Assembly: GCF_014874095.1 (NCBI RefSeq)
Contig: NZ_JADBEB010000001.1
Coordinates: forward strand, 3,410,001 to 3,474,000
Direction: 5' to 3'
DNA: 64,000 nt
DNA from: Plantactinospora soyae
Lineage (GTDB): Bacteria > Actinomycetota > Actinomycetes > Mycobacteriales > Micromonosporaceae
Shown here: positions 8,385-20,584 of the stretch, piece after piece
Numbering within the stretch: the stretch's first letter is position 1
How the letters are laid out: each line of letters opens with the position of its first letter
Made by a program: the position numbers and the translations under genes
The notes under the pieces: generated by a model
The model's database searches: none
The model's input: the letters and a program-made list of their open reading frames with translations, nothing else
What the model was told of the DNA's origin: nothing

Positions 8385-9287
8385 TCAGGCTCCGGCGAGC
8401 AGGGTACGGGCGGCCCGGACCTGGCTGACCGCGCCGCGCAGCGCCGCGACGATCCGCTCCTCGCTTCCCGGGCCGAGCCGGGCGGCCGGCACGGAGAGGC
8501 TGATCGCGTCCACGGCCGGGGAGTGCAGCGGAACCGCCATCGCGAAGCAGACGATCCCCTCGGTGTTCTCCTCCCGGTCCACCGCGTAGCCACGGGCCCG
8601 GACCGTGGCCAACTCCGCGTGCAGCAGCGACGGATCGGTGACGGTGTGCCGGGTCAGCGCGGGCAGGGGCCAGCTCAGCAGCCGGTCGACCGCCTCGTCC
8701 GGGCGCTCGGCGAGGAGCACCTTGCCCAGTGCGGTCGCGTGCGCGGGCAGGTGCCGGCCGATCGCGCTGTACAACCGCAGCGGATGTACGGACTCGCGCT
8801 TGGCCAGGTAGACAACGTGCGGCCCGTCCAGCCGGCCGAGGTGTACGGTCTCGCCGAACCGGCTGGCCAACTCGTCCAGTACTCCGGACAGCAGTCCGGT
8901 GGCGTCGTCCGCCTCCAGATAGGCGGCACCGACCTGGAGCGCCCGTACGCCCAGTCCGAACCGGGTGCCGGTGAGGTCGGCCTCCACCCACCCGCGCTGG
9001 ATCATGGTGCGCAGCAGGCCGTGCAGGCTGCTCTTCGGGATCCCCAGGTCACGGGCGAGTTCGACGAGTGAACGCCGCCGGGGCGAGTCGGCCAGCGCCT
9101 CCAGTACGTCGAGGGTCCGGCCGGCCGACTTCACCGGCTGGAACGCCTCGACCGGCCCGGTGGCGCCCACCGTGCCGGCCGGGTCGCCGGGATCGCCGGA
9201 GTCGGCGGACCGGTTCGGACCGGCGCCGTCGGTCCGGGTGGCCGGACCCGGCAGCGACCCCGTGTCCCTGGTCGTGCCCGTTGTCAT
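8385..9287 (-). CDS. IclR-family transcriptional regulator (KdgR-like)
   Basis: 300 residues. A Gly/Pro/Thr-rich disordered N-terminus (~50 residues) precedes a winged HTH (RTLDVLEALADSPRRRSLVELARDLG..., KSSLHGLLRTM) and an IclR effector-binding domain (residues ~120-295, with the AIGRHLPAHATALGK segment). It is divergent from the KDPG aldolase gene with 54 bp between starts, so it probably controls the eda-kdgK pair and senses a sugar-acid intermediate (inference). ATG 9287 has TAGAGT exactly 7 nt before it, so it is probably leaderless. Confidence 0.88.
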   Translation of the reverse strand: MTTGTTRDTGSLPGPATRTDGAGPNRSADSGDPGDPAGTVGATGPVEAFQPVKSAGRTLDVLEALADSPRRRSLVELARDLGIPKSSLHGLLRTMIQRGWVEADLTGTRFGLGVRALQVGAAYLEADDATGLLSGVLDELASRFGETVHLGRLDGPHVVYLAKRESVHPLRLYSAIGRHLPAHATALGKVLLAERPDEAVDRLLSWPLPALTRHTVTDPSLLHAELATVRARGYAVDREENTEGIVCFAMAVPLHSPAVDAISLSVPAARLGPGSEERIVAALRGAVSQVRAARTLLAGA

Positions 9288-9306
9288 GGCGGCCACTCTA
9301 GTCGGC

Positions 9307-9341
9307 TTGACAGCGCCGGGGAGCGCAGTAGGGTCGCATAT
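9307..9341 (+). promoter_or_regulatory. Leaderless promoter of the KDPG aldolase gene
   Basis: TTGACA at 9307-9312 and TAGGGT at 9329-9334 are separated by 16 nt. The -10 ends 7 nt before the GTG at 9342, so transcription should start at or next to the start codon. The reverse strand of the same 54-bp gap carries the iclR -10 (TAGAGT), so the two promoters overlap. Confidence 0.75.
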
Positions 9342-10001
9342 GTGACCACCGTTCAAGATGATGAACAGATTGCGGACGTATCGGAAACGATTGCCGCCAC
9401 TCGGATCCTGCCCGTCGTGGTGCTCGAGGATGCCGCCTCCGCCCCGGCGTTGGCCGCCGCGCTCACCGCCGGCGGCCTGCGCGCCATCGAGGTGACGTTC
9501 CGGACGGCCGCCGCCGCCGACTCCATCCGGGCAATGTCGGACCGACCCGACCTGCTGGTCGGGGCCGGCACCGTGTTGACGCCGGCCCAGGTCGACGAGG
9601 CCGCGGACGCGGGCGCCCGGTTCGTGGTCAGTCCCGGCTTCTCCCCGGCCGTGGTCCGGCACTGCCAGGAGCGTGGCCTGCCGGTCTTCCCTGGCGCCGC
9701 CACCGCCACGGAGATCCAGATGGCCCTGGACGCCGGCCTGACGACGGTCAAGTTCTTTCCGGCCGAGCAACTCGGCGGAGTGAAAATGATCAAGGCGTTG
9801 GCCGCGCCGTTCCGGTCCGTCCGGTTCATCCCCACCGGCGGGGTCAACACCGGCAACCTCGCCGACTACCTGGCCGTGCCCGCCGTGCTCGCGGTCGGTG
9901 GCACCTGGATGGTCGCCCCCGCGCTGCTCGCTGAGGGCCGGTGGGACGAGGTGACCCGGCTGACCGCCGCCGCCGTCGCGGCGAGTCGACCCTCGGCCTG
10001 A
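9342..10001 (+). CDS. eda: 2-dehydro-3-deoxy-phosphogluconate (KDPG) aldolase
   Basis: 219-residue class I aldolase that splits KDPG into pyruvate and glyceraldehyde-3-phosphate. Catalytic Glu50 (AIEVTFRT) and the Schiff-base Lys137 (TTVKFFPAE) are present, together with the phosphate-binding GAGTVLT and PTGGVN segments. The downstream KDG kinase would supply its substrate. The start is GTG 9342, supported by the leaderless promoter. Length is normal. The pair points to growth on uronic or aldonic acids via 2-keto-3-deoxygluconate rather than a full Entner-Doudoroff route, since edd is not here. Confidence 0.93.
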   Translation: MTTVQDDEQIADVSETIAATRILPVVVLEDAASAPALAAALTAGGLRAIEVTFRTAAAADSIRAMSDRPDLLVGAGTVLTPAQVDEAADAGARFVVSPGFSPAVVRHCQERGLPVFPGAATATEIQMALDAGLTTVKFFPAEQLGGVKMIKALAAPFRSVRFIPTGGVNTGNLADYLAVPAVLAVGGTWMVAPALLAEGRWDEVTRLTAAAVAASRPSA

Positions 10002-10095
10002 GCCGCCGACCGTCCGGCCCGCCGCTCCGGCTGTCCCCTCTCGATTTTCCGGCTGCCGCTCGTCTTCCGTCCGTCCCGCCCGAAAGGCCCGTGCA

Positions 10096-11193
10096 ATGTT
10101 GACGCTCCGATCCGCCGAGGACTGCCGTTACGACCTGGTCTCGCTCGGTGAGGTGATGCTCCGGCTCGACCCGGGCGAGGGCCGGGTGCGTACCGCCCGG
10201 ACGTTCCGGGCGTGGGAGGGCGGCGGGGAGTACAACGTCGCACGCGGTCTGCGCCGCTGCTTCGGACTGCGTACCGGGCTGGTCTCGGCGTTCGCCGACA
10301 ACGAGGTCGGCCGGTTGCTGGAGGACCTGATCCTCACCGGTGGGGTGGACACGAGCCTGGTGAAGTGGCTGCCGTACGACGGCATCGGCCGCAGTGTCCG
10401 CAACGGACTCAACTTCACCGAGCGGGGCTTCGGGGTACGCGGCGCCGTCGGCACCTCCGACCGGGGGCACACGGCGGCGAGTCAGCTCCGGCCGGACGAC
10501 GTCGACTGGGATCACCTGTTCGGCACGCTGGGCGTGCGTTGGCTGCACACCGGGGGCATCTACGCCGCGCTCTCCGAGATCACCCCGGAGACCATCGAGG
10601 CGGCGATGGCCGCCGCGCGCCGGCACGGGACTGCCATCTCGTACGACCTGAACTACCGGCCCAGCCTCTGGAAGGCGGTCGGCGGCCAGTCCCGGGCCCA
10701 GGAGGTGAACCGGCGACTGGCCCGGTACGTGGACGTGATGATCGGCAACGAGGAGGACTTCACCGCCTCGCTGGGCTTCGAGGTGCCCGACACCGACGAG
10801 AACCTCGCCGAACTGGAGGTCGCCAACTTCCAGCGGATGATCGAGGCGGTGACCAAGGAGTACGACAACTTCCGGGTGGTGGCGACGACGCTGCGTACCG
10901 TACGCAGCGCGACCGTCAACGACTGGGGAGCGATCGCCTGGTCTGCCGCCAGTGGCTTCGTCCAGGCGACCCACCGGCCCGGACTGGAGATCCTCGACCG
11001 GGTCGGCGGCGGCGACAGTTTCGCCTCCGGGCTGATCTACCAGTTGCTCCAGGGCGGTGACCTGGCCAGCGCGGTCGAGTACGGTGCCGCGCACGGCGCG
11101 TTGGCGATGACCACCCCCGGCGACACCTCGATGGCCAGTCTGAAGGAGGTCGAGGCGCTCGTCCGCGGGGCCGGCGCCCGGGTCCAGCGGTGA
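10096..11193 (+). CDS. kdgK: PfkB-family sugar kinase, probable 2-keto-3-deoxygluconate kinase
   Basis: 365 residues, ribokinase fold. The N-terminal GEVMLRLDPGEGR and the GGGEYNVARGL sugar-binding loop are typical of KdgK. The catalytic Asp lies in the C-terminal motif RVGGGDSFASGL (PfkB signature 2). It would phosphorylate KDG to KDPG for the aldolase 94 bp upstream; both belong to one IclR-controlled cluster. ATG 10096 has GAAAGG about 9 nt upstream. At 365 residues it is ~40 longer than common KdgK, because of an insert near residues 225-245 (TDENLAELEVANFQR). Confidence 0.85.
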   Translation: MLTLRSAEDCRYDLVSLGEVMLRLDPGEGRVRTARTFRAWEGGGEYNVARGLRRCFGLRTGLVSAFADNEVGRLLEDLILTGGVDTSLVKWLPYDGIGRSVRNGLNFTERGFGVRGAVGTSDRGHTAASQLRPDDVDWDHLFGTLGVRWLHTGGIYAALSEITPETIEAAMAAARRHGTAISYDLNYRPSLWKAVGGQSRAQEVNRRLARYVDVMIGNEEDFTASLGFEVPDTDENLAELEVANFQRMIEAVTKEYDNFRVVATTLRTVRSATVNDWGAIAWSAASGFVQATHRPGLEILDRVGGGDSFASGLIYQLLQGGDLASAVEYGAAHGALAMTTPGDTSMASLKEVEALVRGAGARVQR

Positions 11194-11415
11194 GCTGACC
11201 TCGGCCCTCGGACCAGGGCGGATCCCTCCAACGGACGCCCGCAACCACCCAACGACGGGCCTACCTGGGCCGGTGGTCGACCATGCTGATCTTGCGGTCG
11301 ATCGCCTCGACCCGGCCGTGAACTGGGCGCATCCGATCGGATCTACCGCTGGGGCGATAGCGCGGAGTAGTGTCTTGCCTTCAACGCGTGCCGATCCCTC
11401 CGGAGGCGTCACCAA

Positions 11416-12522
11416 ATGGCCGGATCCAACCTGCGCATTCTCGTCGTTGGCGCGGGCATCGCCGGTCTGGCGGTCGCCCGTGCTCTGCGGCTGGCAGGGT
11501 TCCGGCCGGAGGTCACCGAGCGGCTGCCCGCGTCCCGAGCCGCCGGGGTCGGCATCTACCTGCCCGGCAACGCCGAACGGGCGCTGCGGGAGATCGGCCT
11601 GGACGGCCCGGTACGCCCGCTCGGCCAGGTCATCGGGCGCCAGCGTTTCTGCGACATGCAGGGCCGGGAACTGTGTGAGGTCGACCTCGGAAAACTCTGG
11701 GCGGGCGTCGGCGAGTGCCGGGCGCTCCCCAGTGCGGACCTGCATCAGGTGCTGCTCACCGGGGCCGGTGGCGAGGTGCGGTACGGCACCGAGATCCGGG
11801 CGCTGGACGTCGGCCGGGAAACGGTGACGGTCACCTTCGGCGACGACCGCCAGGCCGAGTACGACCTGGTGATCGGTGCCGACGGCCGGCATTCGGCGGT
11901 ACGCACACTGGCCGCGCTCGGCGGTCCGCCCCGGCCGGCGGGGCAGGTCGTCTACCGCAGCATCGTCACCGGCGGACCCCGGATCGCCGAGTGGACCGGG
12001 CTGCTCGGCGAGCGGGCCGCGTTCGTCGTCGTGCCGATGGGCGCCGGTCGGCTCTACTGCTACGCCGACGAGGCGGGCACCGACCTGCCGGTGGATCCGC
12101 TGGCCCGGGTCCGCGAGCTGTTCGACGGGTACGGCGGCCCGGTGCCGGCCGTACTGGACGCGGTGGAGCGGGTGCACGTCACCCGTACCGACGAGGTGCA
12201 GTTGGGGCGCTGGTCCCGGGGTCGGGTGGTGCTGGTGGGTGACGCCGCACACGCCACGGCGCCGACGTTGTCCCAGGGGGCCGCGATGGCGCTGGAGGAC
12301 GGAGTGGTCCTCGCTCGGGCGCTGTGCCGGTCGATGACGGTGCCGGAGGCGCTGAGCGGGTACGAGAGCCGGCGCCGGCCACGGATCAAATGGGTGTTGG
12401 ACCGGACCCGTGACCGCGACCGCACCAGGGACGTACCGCCGGCCCTGCGTGACCCGCTGTTGCGGGACCGTGGCGGACGGATCTTCCAGGAGCACTACCG
12501 GTTGCTCGTCGCCCCGGCGTGA
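11416..12522 (+). CDS. FAD-dependent monooxygenase (UbiH/PHBH type)
   Basis: 368 residues. The FAD-binding motif GAGIAGLAVARAL is at ~12-24, the DG motif (VIGADGRHSAVR) near 155, and the GD motif (LVGDAAHATAPTLSQG) near 275. Together these identify a class A flavoprotein monooxygenase that hydroxylates or epoxidises a small, often aromatic, substrate with NAD(P)H. The substrate is not predictable, and no pathway genes surround it. ATG 11416 has CCGGAGG upstream. The preceding 222 bp hold no gene that I can see. Confidence 0.88.
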   Translation: MAGSNLRILVVGAGIAGLAVARALRLAGFRPEVTERLPASRAAGVGIYLPGNAERALREIGLDGPVRPLGQVIGRQRFCDMQGRELCEVDLGKLWAGVGECRALPSADLHQVLLTGAGGEVRYGTEIRALDVGRETVTVTFGDDRQAEYDLVIGADGRHSAVRTLAALGGPPRPAGQVVYRSIVTGGPRIAEWTGLLGERAAFVVVPMGAGRLYCYADEAGTDLPVDPLARVRELFDGYGGPVPAVLDAVERVHVTRTDEVQLGRWSRGRVVLVGDAAHATAPTLSQGAAMALEDGVVLARALCRSMTVPEALSGYESRRRPRIKWVLDRTRDRDRTRDVPPALRDPLLRDRGGRIFQEHYRLLVAPA

Positions 12523-12696
12523 GCCCGCTGGTCAACTCGGTCGGTGGTGTCGGGAACGCCTCGCGCGACGACACGGGCGGGTCAAGTCGTACCCGACGCC
12601 GGACCCGCTGCTGACGGGGACTATTCTGCCTCCGAGGTACGGCCCGCAGATCAACAGCGCGTGCCGAGTGGGACTAACGAGAACCGGAGGCCACTC

Positions 12697-14454
12697 GTGA
12701 CCACCGTCGCACCAAAGCCGATCGTGACCCGGCCATGGCCGGTACGCCAGCCGGTCAAGGGCTCGGCAATCGCGCGGTTGCTGCGTACGACGGACGCGAA
12801 GCAAATCGGGATCATGTACATGGTCACGGCGTTCGCGTTCTTCATGATCGGTGGCCTGATGGCGCTGCTGATGCGCGCCGAGCTGGCCCGGCCAGGACTT
12901 CAGTTCCTCTCGCCGGAGCAGTACAACCAGCTCTTCACCATGCACGGCACGATCATGCTGCTGTTCTTCGCGACGCCGATCGTCTTCGCGTTCGCGAACT
13001 TCGTGGTACCGATCCAGATCGGCGCGCCCGACGTGTCGTTCCCCCGGCTGAACAGCTTCGCCTACTGGCTCTACCTGTTCGGCGGAACGCTGGCCCTGGG
13101 CGGCTTCGTCACCCCGGGCGGCGCGGCGGACTTCGGCTGGTTCGCGTACACCCCGCTGAGCAATGTCGAGCATTCGCCCGGCGTCGGCGCGAACATGTGG
13201 ATCGTCGGCCTGGCCATCTCGGGTCTGGGCACGATCCTCGGTGGTGTCAACATGATCACCACGATCCTCACCCTGCGCGCACCCGGCATGACGATGTTCC
13301 GGATGCCCATCTTCACCTGGAACATCCTGGTCACCAGCCTGCTGGTGATCATGGTCTTCCCGCTGCTCGCGGCGGCGCTGTTCGCACTCGCCGCGGACCG
13401 GATCCTCGGTGCCCACGTCTTCGACGCGGAGACCGGCGGCCCGATGCTCTGGCAGCACCTGTTCTGGTTCTTCGGGCATCCCGAGGTCTACATCGTCGCG
13501 TTGCCGTTCTTCGGCATCATCAGCGAGGTCATCCCGGTCTTCTCCCGCAAGCCGATCTTCGGCTACAAGGGTCTGGTCGGCGCGACCATCGCGATCGCGG
13601 CGCTCTCGATGAGCGTGTGGGCCCACCACATGTTCGCCACCGGTCAGGTACTGCTGCCGTTCTTCTCGTTCCTGAGCTTCCTGATCGCGGTTCCGACCGG
13701 CATGAAGTTCTTCAACTGGATCGGCACGATGTGGCGCGGCCAGATCAGCTTCGAGACGCCGATGCTCTGGGCGGTCGGCTTCCTGGTTACCTTCCTCTTC
13801 GGTGGCCTGACGGGCGTGCTGCTGGCCAGCCCGCCGGTCGACTTCCACGTGTCGGACTCCTACTTCGTGGTGGCCCACTTCCACTACGTGCTCTTCGGCA
13901 CCATCGTCTTCGCCGTGTACGCCGGCATCTACTTCTGGTTCCCGAAGATGTTCGGCCGGATGCTCGACGAGCGACTGGGCAAGGTCCACTTCTGGCTGAC
14001 CTTCATCGGCTTCCACACCACGTTCCTGGTGCAGCACTGGCTCGGCAACGAGGGCATGCCCCGGCGGTACGCCGACTACCTGCCGACGGACGGCTTCACC
14101 ACGCTGAACATGATCTCGACGATCGGTTCGTTCATCACCGGCATCTCGACCCTGCCATTCCTGTACAACGTGTGGAAGTCGTACAAGTCCGGTCCGGTGG
14201 TCGAGGTTGACGACCCGTGGGGTCACGGTAACTCGCTGGAGTGGGCGACCAGTTCGCCGCCTCCGCTGCGGAACTTCGACCGGATGCCCCGGATCCGCTC
14301 CGAGCGGCCGGCGTTCGACGCCAAGTTCCCGGAACTGGCCGCCGGGCAGTCGCTCGCCGGGCCGCCGGAGGGTGGCGCCAAGCCGTTGACCAGCGAGTCC
14401 GACCACGGTGCCAGCTACACCGAGGACACCGCCAGCAACATCGATCGGAAGTAG
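12697..14454 (+). CDS. ctaD: Cytochrome c oxidase subunit I (aa3 type)
   Basis: 585 residues and ~12 membrane helices. It is the catalytic core of the terminal oxidase in the cytoplasmic membrane, reducing O2 with proton pumping. Visible ligands: low-spin haem His (FTMHGTIML), the CuB His with the cross-linked Tyr (GHPEVYI), the His pair of CuB (WAHHMFATG), and the two haem-ligating His ([11 protein letters not shown]). A ~90-residue cytosolic tail is present, common in actinobacteria. GTG 12697 has CCGGAGG upstream; the in-frame extension to 12544 is not conserved-looking. Other subunits (ctaC, ctaE, ctaF) are not here. Confidence 0.96.
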   Translation: MTTVAPKPIVTRPWPVRQPVKGSAIARLLRTTDAKQIGIMYMVTAFAFFMIGGLMALLMRAELARPGLQFLSPEQYNQLFTMHGTIMLLFFATPIVFAFANFVVPIQIGAPDVSFPRLNSFAYWLYLFGGTLALGGFVTPGGAADFGWFAYTPLSNVEHSPGVGANMWIVGLAISGLGTILGGVNMITTILTLRAPGMTMFRMPIFTWNILVTSLLVIMVFPLLAAALFALAADRILGAHVFDAETGGPMLWQHLFWFFGHPEVYIVALPFFGIISEVIPVFSRKPIFGYKGLVGATIAIAALSMSVWAHHMFATGQVLLPFFSFLSFLIAVPTGMKFFNWIGTMWRGQISFETPMLWAVGFLVTFLFGGLTGVLLASPPVDFHVSDSYFVVAHFHYVLFGTIVFAVYAGIYFWFPKMFGRMLDERLGKVHFWLTFIGFHTTFLVQHWLGNEGMPRRYADYLPTDGFTTLNMISTIGSFITGISTLPFLYNVWKSYKSGPVVEVDDPWGHGNSLEWATSSPPPLRNFDRMPRIRSERPAFDAKFPELAAGQSLAGPPEGGAKPLTSESDHGASYTEDTASNIDRK

Positions 14455-14471
14455 CCGACTCGATCCCGCGC

Positions 14472-14512
14472 CGCGGCCGGTACCGGAGACCCGTTCTCCG
14501 GCACCGGCCGCG
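14472..14512 (+). terminator. Hairpin terminator after ctaD
   Basis: An 18-bp stem (CGCGGCCGGTACCGGAGA against TCTCCGGCACCGGCCGCG, one mismatch) with a 5-nt loop starts 18 bp after the ctaD stop. It lies between convergent genes and has no U-tract. Confidence 0.72.
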
Positions 14513-14639
14513 AGCCGTTTCATCCCTGTCGTTGCCCGGCCCCGCCGCCGGCCCCGCCCTCGACCGGGACAGGCCGGCCGCCCCGCAACCCGTGAACCGG
14601 TCCGGCCGGCTGACCCCCGCAGGCGGGTCCCGAGGCCCG

Positions 14640-16885
<2,246 letters not shown>

Positions 16886-16889
<4 letters not shown>

Positions 16890-19800
16890 CGGGGTCCTCC
16901 ACGTAGCCGGTCGCCCACCCAGCGGGCGAGTTCGAGCGGACTGAGCGCGGCGATCGGCATTCCCGCCGCGACGAGTTGTTGGGCGATCGGCACCGAGTAG
17001 CGCGGGACGCCACCGTCGTCGAGCGCGGCGCAGCCGAGCAGGTGGACACCGGAGTTCGCCAGCGCCCGTACCTCGCCGAGCAGTCCGGCCAGTGGGCCGC
17101 CCTCCTCGAAGTCGCTGACCACCACGACGATCGTCCGGCTCGGAACGGTCACCAGGGACCGGGCCTGGGCGAGCCCGGCGGCGATGTGCGTACCGCCGCC
17201 GACGCGTACCTCCAACAGCAGAGAGAGGGGATCGCTCACCCGGTCGGTCAGGTCGATCACCTTCGTCGAGAAGGCGAGGAAATGGGTGGAGAGCGTGGGC
17301 ACCCCGCCCAGCACGGCGGCGGTCAGCGCGGACCACACCACCGACGCCTCCATCGATCCGGAGACGTCGACGACGAGGATCAACCGCCAGTCGGCCTCGC
17401 GCCGGACGAGGGTGTGGAACACCGGGCGTTCCGGCAGCACCACCGTCCGGCCGTCCGCGAGCCGCCGGGTGTGCGCCAGGTTGGCCCGCAGGGTACGGGC
17501 GAGGTCCAGCCGGCCACCCGGGCGGCGGGTCGGCCGGGGCGTGGTCAGCCCGGACAGCGCGGGGCGGAGTTGGCTGGCGAGTTCCCGGGCGAGTTCGTCG
17601 ACGAGACGCCGCACGAGTGGCCGCAGCCGGGCCAGCCGCTGTTCGGGCAGGCCACCGGCGAGCGAGAGGACCGAGGTCAACAGCTGCACCGAGGGGCGTA
17701 CGGCCTCCGGGTCGAGTTGGGCGAGGACGTCGCTCCGACCGTTCTCGGCCGCACGGGCGAGCACCTCCTCCCGGATGCCCGCGCCGAACAGGACCTCCAG
17801 TTCGTCCGCCCATTCCCGGGCGGTCGGGAAGGAGGCGTTCTGCCCGGCAGCGCCGGGGGCGGAGCCCTGACCGACGTCGGCGGCCCCTTCGCCGTGGCCC
17901 GTTCCGTACAGCTCGTCCAGGGCGCGCGCGTGCCGCCGGAGGTGGTCCGGCAGCCGTTCGGTCTCCCGGCCGAGCAGCAGACGCCAGCGGTCGGCCGGGC
18001 CGAGCCGTACCTCCGGCGGTCGAGCCGTCGCGCCGCCCACGGTGGCCGTTCCGCGCGTTCCGCCGCCGACGGGTGCGGCGCTGTCGGCTGCGGCGCTGTC
18101 GGCTGTGGCGCCCCGGGCGCCCTCGTCGCCGGTGGTGGTCGGGCCGTTGGCGGTCGGGCCGGTGGCGGTCGGCCGGGACTCGGGCAGCCCGAACAGTGGA
18201 ATGCCCAGGGCCCGGAGCACGGCGTGCCCGGCGGCGTCTGCCGCGCTCCAGCGGGCCAGCACGGCGGGCGGGGCGGAGAGGGTGAGGTCGATCCGGTCGC
18301 CGAGGCGTCCGGTGACGGTGCCCAGCAGTTGTTCCCGGGCGGCCGGCGTCAGCGTGTCGAAGCCGCCGCGCAACGCCGGTAACCGGGCCAGAAAATCCTG
18401 GTCGGTCAACCGCTCGACCCGGTCCAGCAGCGGGTCGAGCGCGGCCGGAGCGGCCTGGAGCAGCGGGCCGGCCGCCGTCAGCAGCCCACCCAGCAGGTGG
18501 AGCAGTCGGCGTCGCCCGGCCGGATCCGTGCCGGCGTCGATCCAACCGGCGGTACGGACGCCCAGGGTGTCCGGGGTGTCGAGGTCGAGGAGCACCCGAG
18601 CCGCCAGCGCGGCCCCCTGCACCAGAGGTGATCCGGTACGGGCCAACTCCGCCAGTGCCGCGTCGAGGCGCAGCCCCAGCCGGTGTTCGCCGGCCCGTAC
18701 GGCGAGCGCGATCAGCGCCGCGGCCTCCTCCGGCTGGTCACTGCCGGCGAGTCCGGGCAGTCCCCGTACCGCCGCGTCCAGCAGGGTCGTGCCGAGTTCG
18801 GCGGCCCGCTCCCGCCCGTCGGCGGTGGTACCCGGCAGGTGTTGCCGGCGCAGCGCCTCCACCAGGTCGAGTGCGCTGAGCAGTTCGGCGAGTGTGCCGG
18901 CGGCCGGCAGTACGGCGGCGGCCCGGTCGAGCCGGTCGTCGACGAGGTCGGGCAGATCGCACCGGGCCGCGTCGTCCAGCCCGGCGAGGACCTCCGCACA
19001 GGTGGGTCCACCGTCGGCGGACTCCCGGTGGAATCGCGCCCGCAGCGTGCCGGCCGTGGCGAGGCGCATGGTGACGCCGCGTACGCCGACCAGATCCAAC
19101 AGGGCCGGTACGGACGGCGTCCAGGAGACCCGCCACCGGGTGGTCAGCGCCGAGCCGTCGCCGATGCCGGCCACCTCGACCGGCTCGCCGTAGTCGATTC
19201 CGCAGGTCCGCAGGCGGCGCAGCATGATCTCGCGGCGGCCATCCAGAGTGGACCGGAGCGGGTCGAGGCGGAGTTCCCGTGCCGTGGGCTCGGCGGGGTT
19301 CGGCAGCCGCAGCTCGACGAGTTCGGCCTCCACCGAGGGCCCGAGCCCGGACCGGGGCGTTCCCGGGGCTATCCGGCCCCGCTCGGCACCGACCAGCACC
19401 GTTTCCAGCGCCCGGGCCAGCGCCCGACCCCGGCCGAGCAGTTCTCCCTGGCCGAGCACGGTGGTCACCGCCTCCAGCAGCTCACCCCGCCCCGGTGCGG
19501 GCAGGGCACGCAGCCGGGCCAGGTCCTCGGCCACCCGGAGGGTTTCGGCGGCCTCGCCGGTACCGGCGGTGTGTCCTGCCGATCGGAGCGCCCGGCACAC
19601 GTCGGTGACGGCCCGGGCGGCGGCGAGCCGGACCTGCTCCGGATCGCCGCCGGCCAGGAAGACGGCCTGCTGCCAACGCGGATCGCGGATCCCGGCCGCG
19701 TAGCCGGACCGGGAGTCGAGGAGGTCGAAGGAATAGGGGACGAGCGAGGCGGCAACGGTGGCGGCCGCCCGGCCGGTCGGCGGAGTGCCGACCGTGGCAG

Positions 19801-20584
19801 GGGCTGCCGCCCGGCTGGTCGGTGCGACGCCGGCCGCCGGGTCCGCGGCTCCGCTGGTCGGTGCGGTGTGGGCGGATCCGAGCAGTGCGACGGCGTGGAA
19901 CGAGCCCACCACGGCGGCGACCCGACGACCGCCGGCAGCGGCCTCGCCGAGCACCCGCCGCATGTGTTCCTCGCGGGCCAGGTCCCGAGCGGGTACGCCG
20001 TGGGCGGTCACCGCGTCCTGCCGCATCGCCCACCCGACCCCGAGGGCGGCCCGGCGTACCGCCTCGGGCGGACAGCCGGGGGCCCGTACCTCGACGGTCC
20101 GGTCCCAGAGGTCGTCGCCGTTCCGGCCGGTACCGCTGGCCGCGAGCGCGGCGGCGAAGGCCGGCGCGACGGCCGGCTCTGCCACGGTGCCCGGATCCGT
20201 GGTGTCGGTCGACGGCGACCATCCCGGGTCGGTGAGCGGAAGATCGCAGCAGACGACCTCGACGCCACGCTCCCGGGCCCACCGGATCGCGGCCAGTTCG
20301 GGGGAGAAGTCGGCGAACGGATAGAAGCCCAGCGGTCCGCCGTCGCGGGCCCCGGTCAACGCGACCGGCGCCCGGGTTGCCGGATCGGCCAGATAGCGCA
20401 GCCAGGACTGGAAGTCGGTCGGCAACTCGATGCAGAGGACGTCGGGTGCGGCGGTGTCGAGCAGGGCCGGCACCAGGGCGGCCAGCGCGGGGCTGTGGTG
20501 CCGCACCCCGATCAGGTACGGCTGGACCGATCCGGCCAGCGCCTCCAGCGCCTTCCGCGGGTCCGACGTCGCTGCCCCGGTCAA
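16886..20584 (-). CDS. DUF5682 - VWA fusion protein (YehM-YehP-like)
   Basis: ~1232 residues. Residues 1-~800 match the DUF5682 family pattern (early YLIGVRHHSPA, VLCIELPTDFQ). A disordered Thr/Ala/Gly linker (~800-860) joins a C-terminal part starting near GPADRWRLLLGRETE that resembles E. coli YehP, ending in a von Willebrand A domain with an intact MIDAS: DVSGSME, the Thr in GGGTHIA and the Asp in VVSDFEEGG. These are separate genes in E. coli (yehM, yehP), so this is a fusion. I prefer TTG 20584 (GGGAG upstream, TTGA overlap with the ATPase stop); GTG 20620 is the alternative. VWA domains are the usual partners of MoxR ATPases. Confidence 0.82.

Noticed and set aside
11416-12522. The FAD monooxygenase as part of a natural-product cluster
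   Set aside because: No polyketide, peptide, terpene or tailoring genes surround it; neighbours are sugar-acid and respiratory genes.
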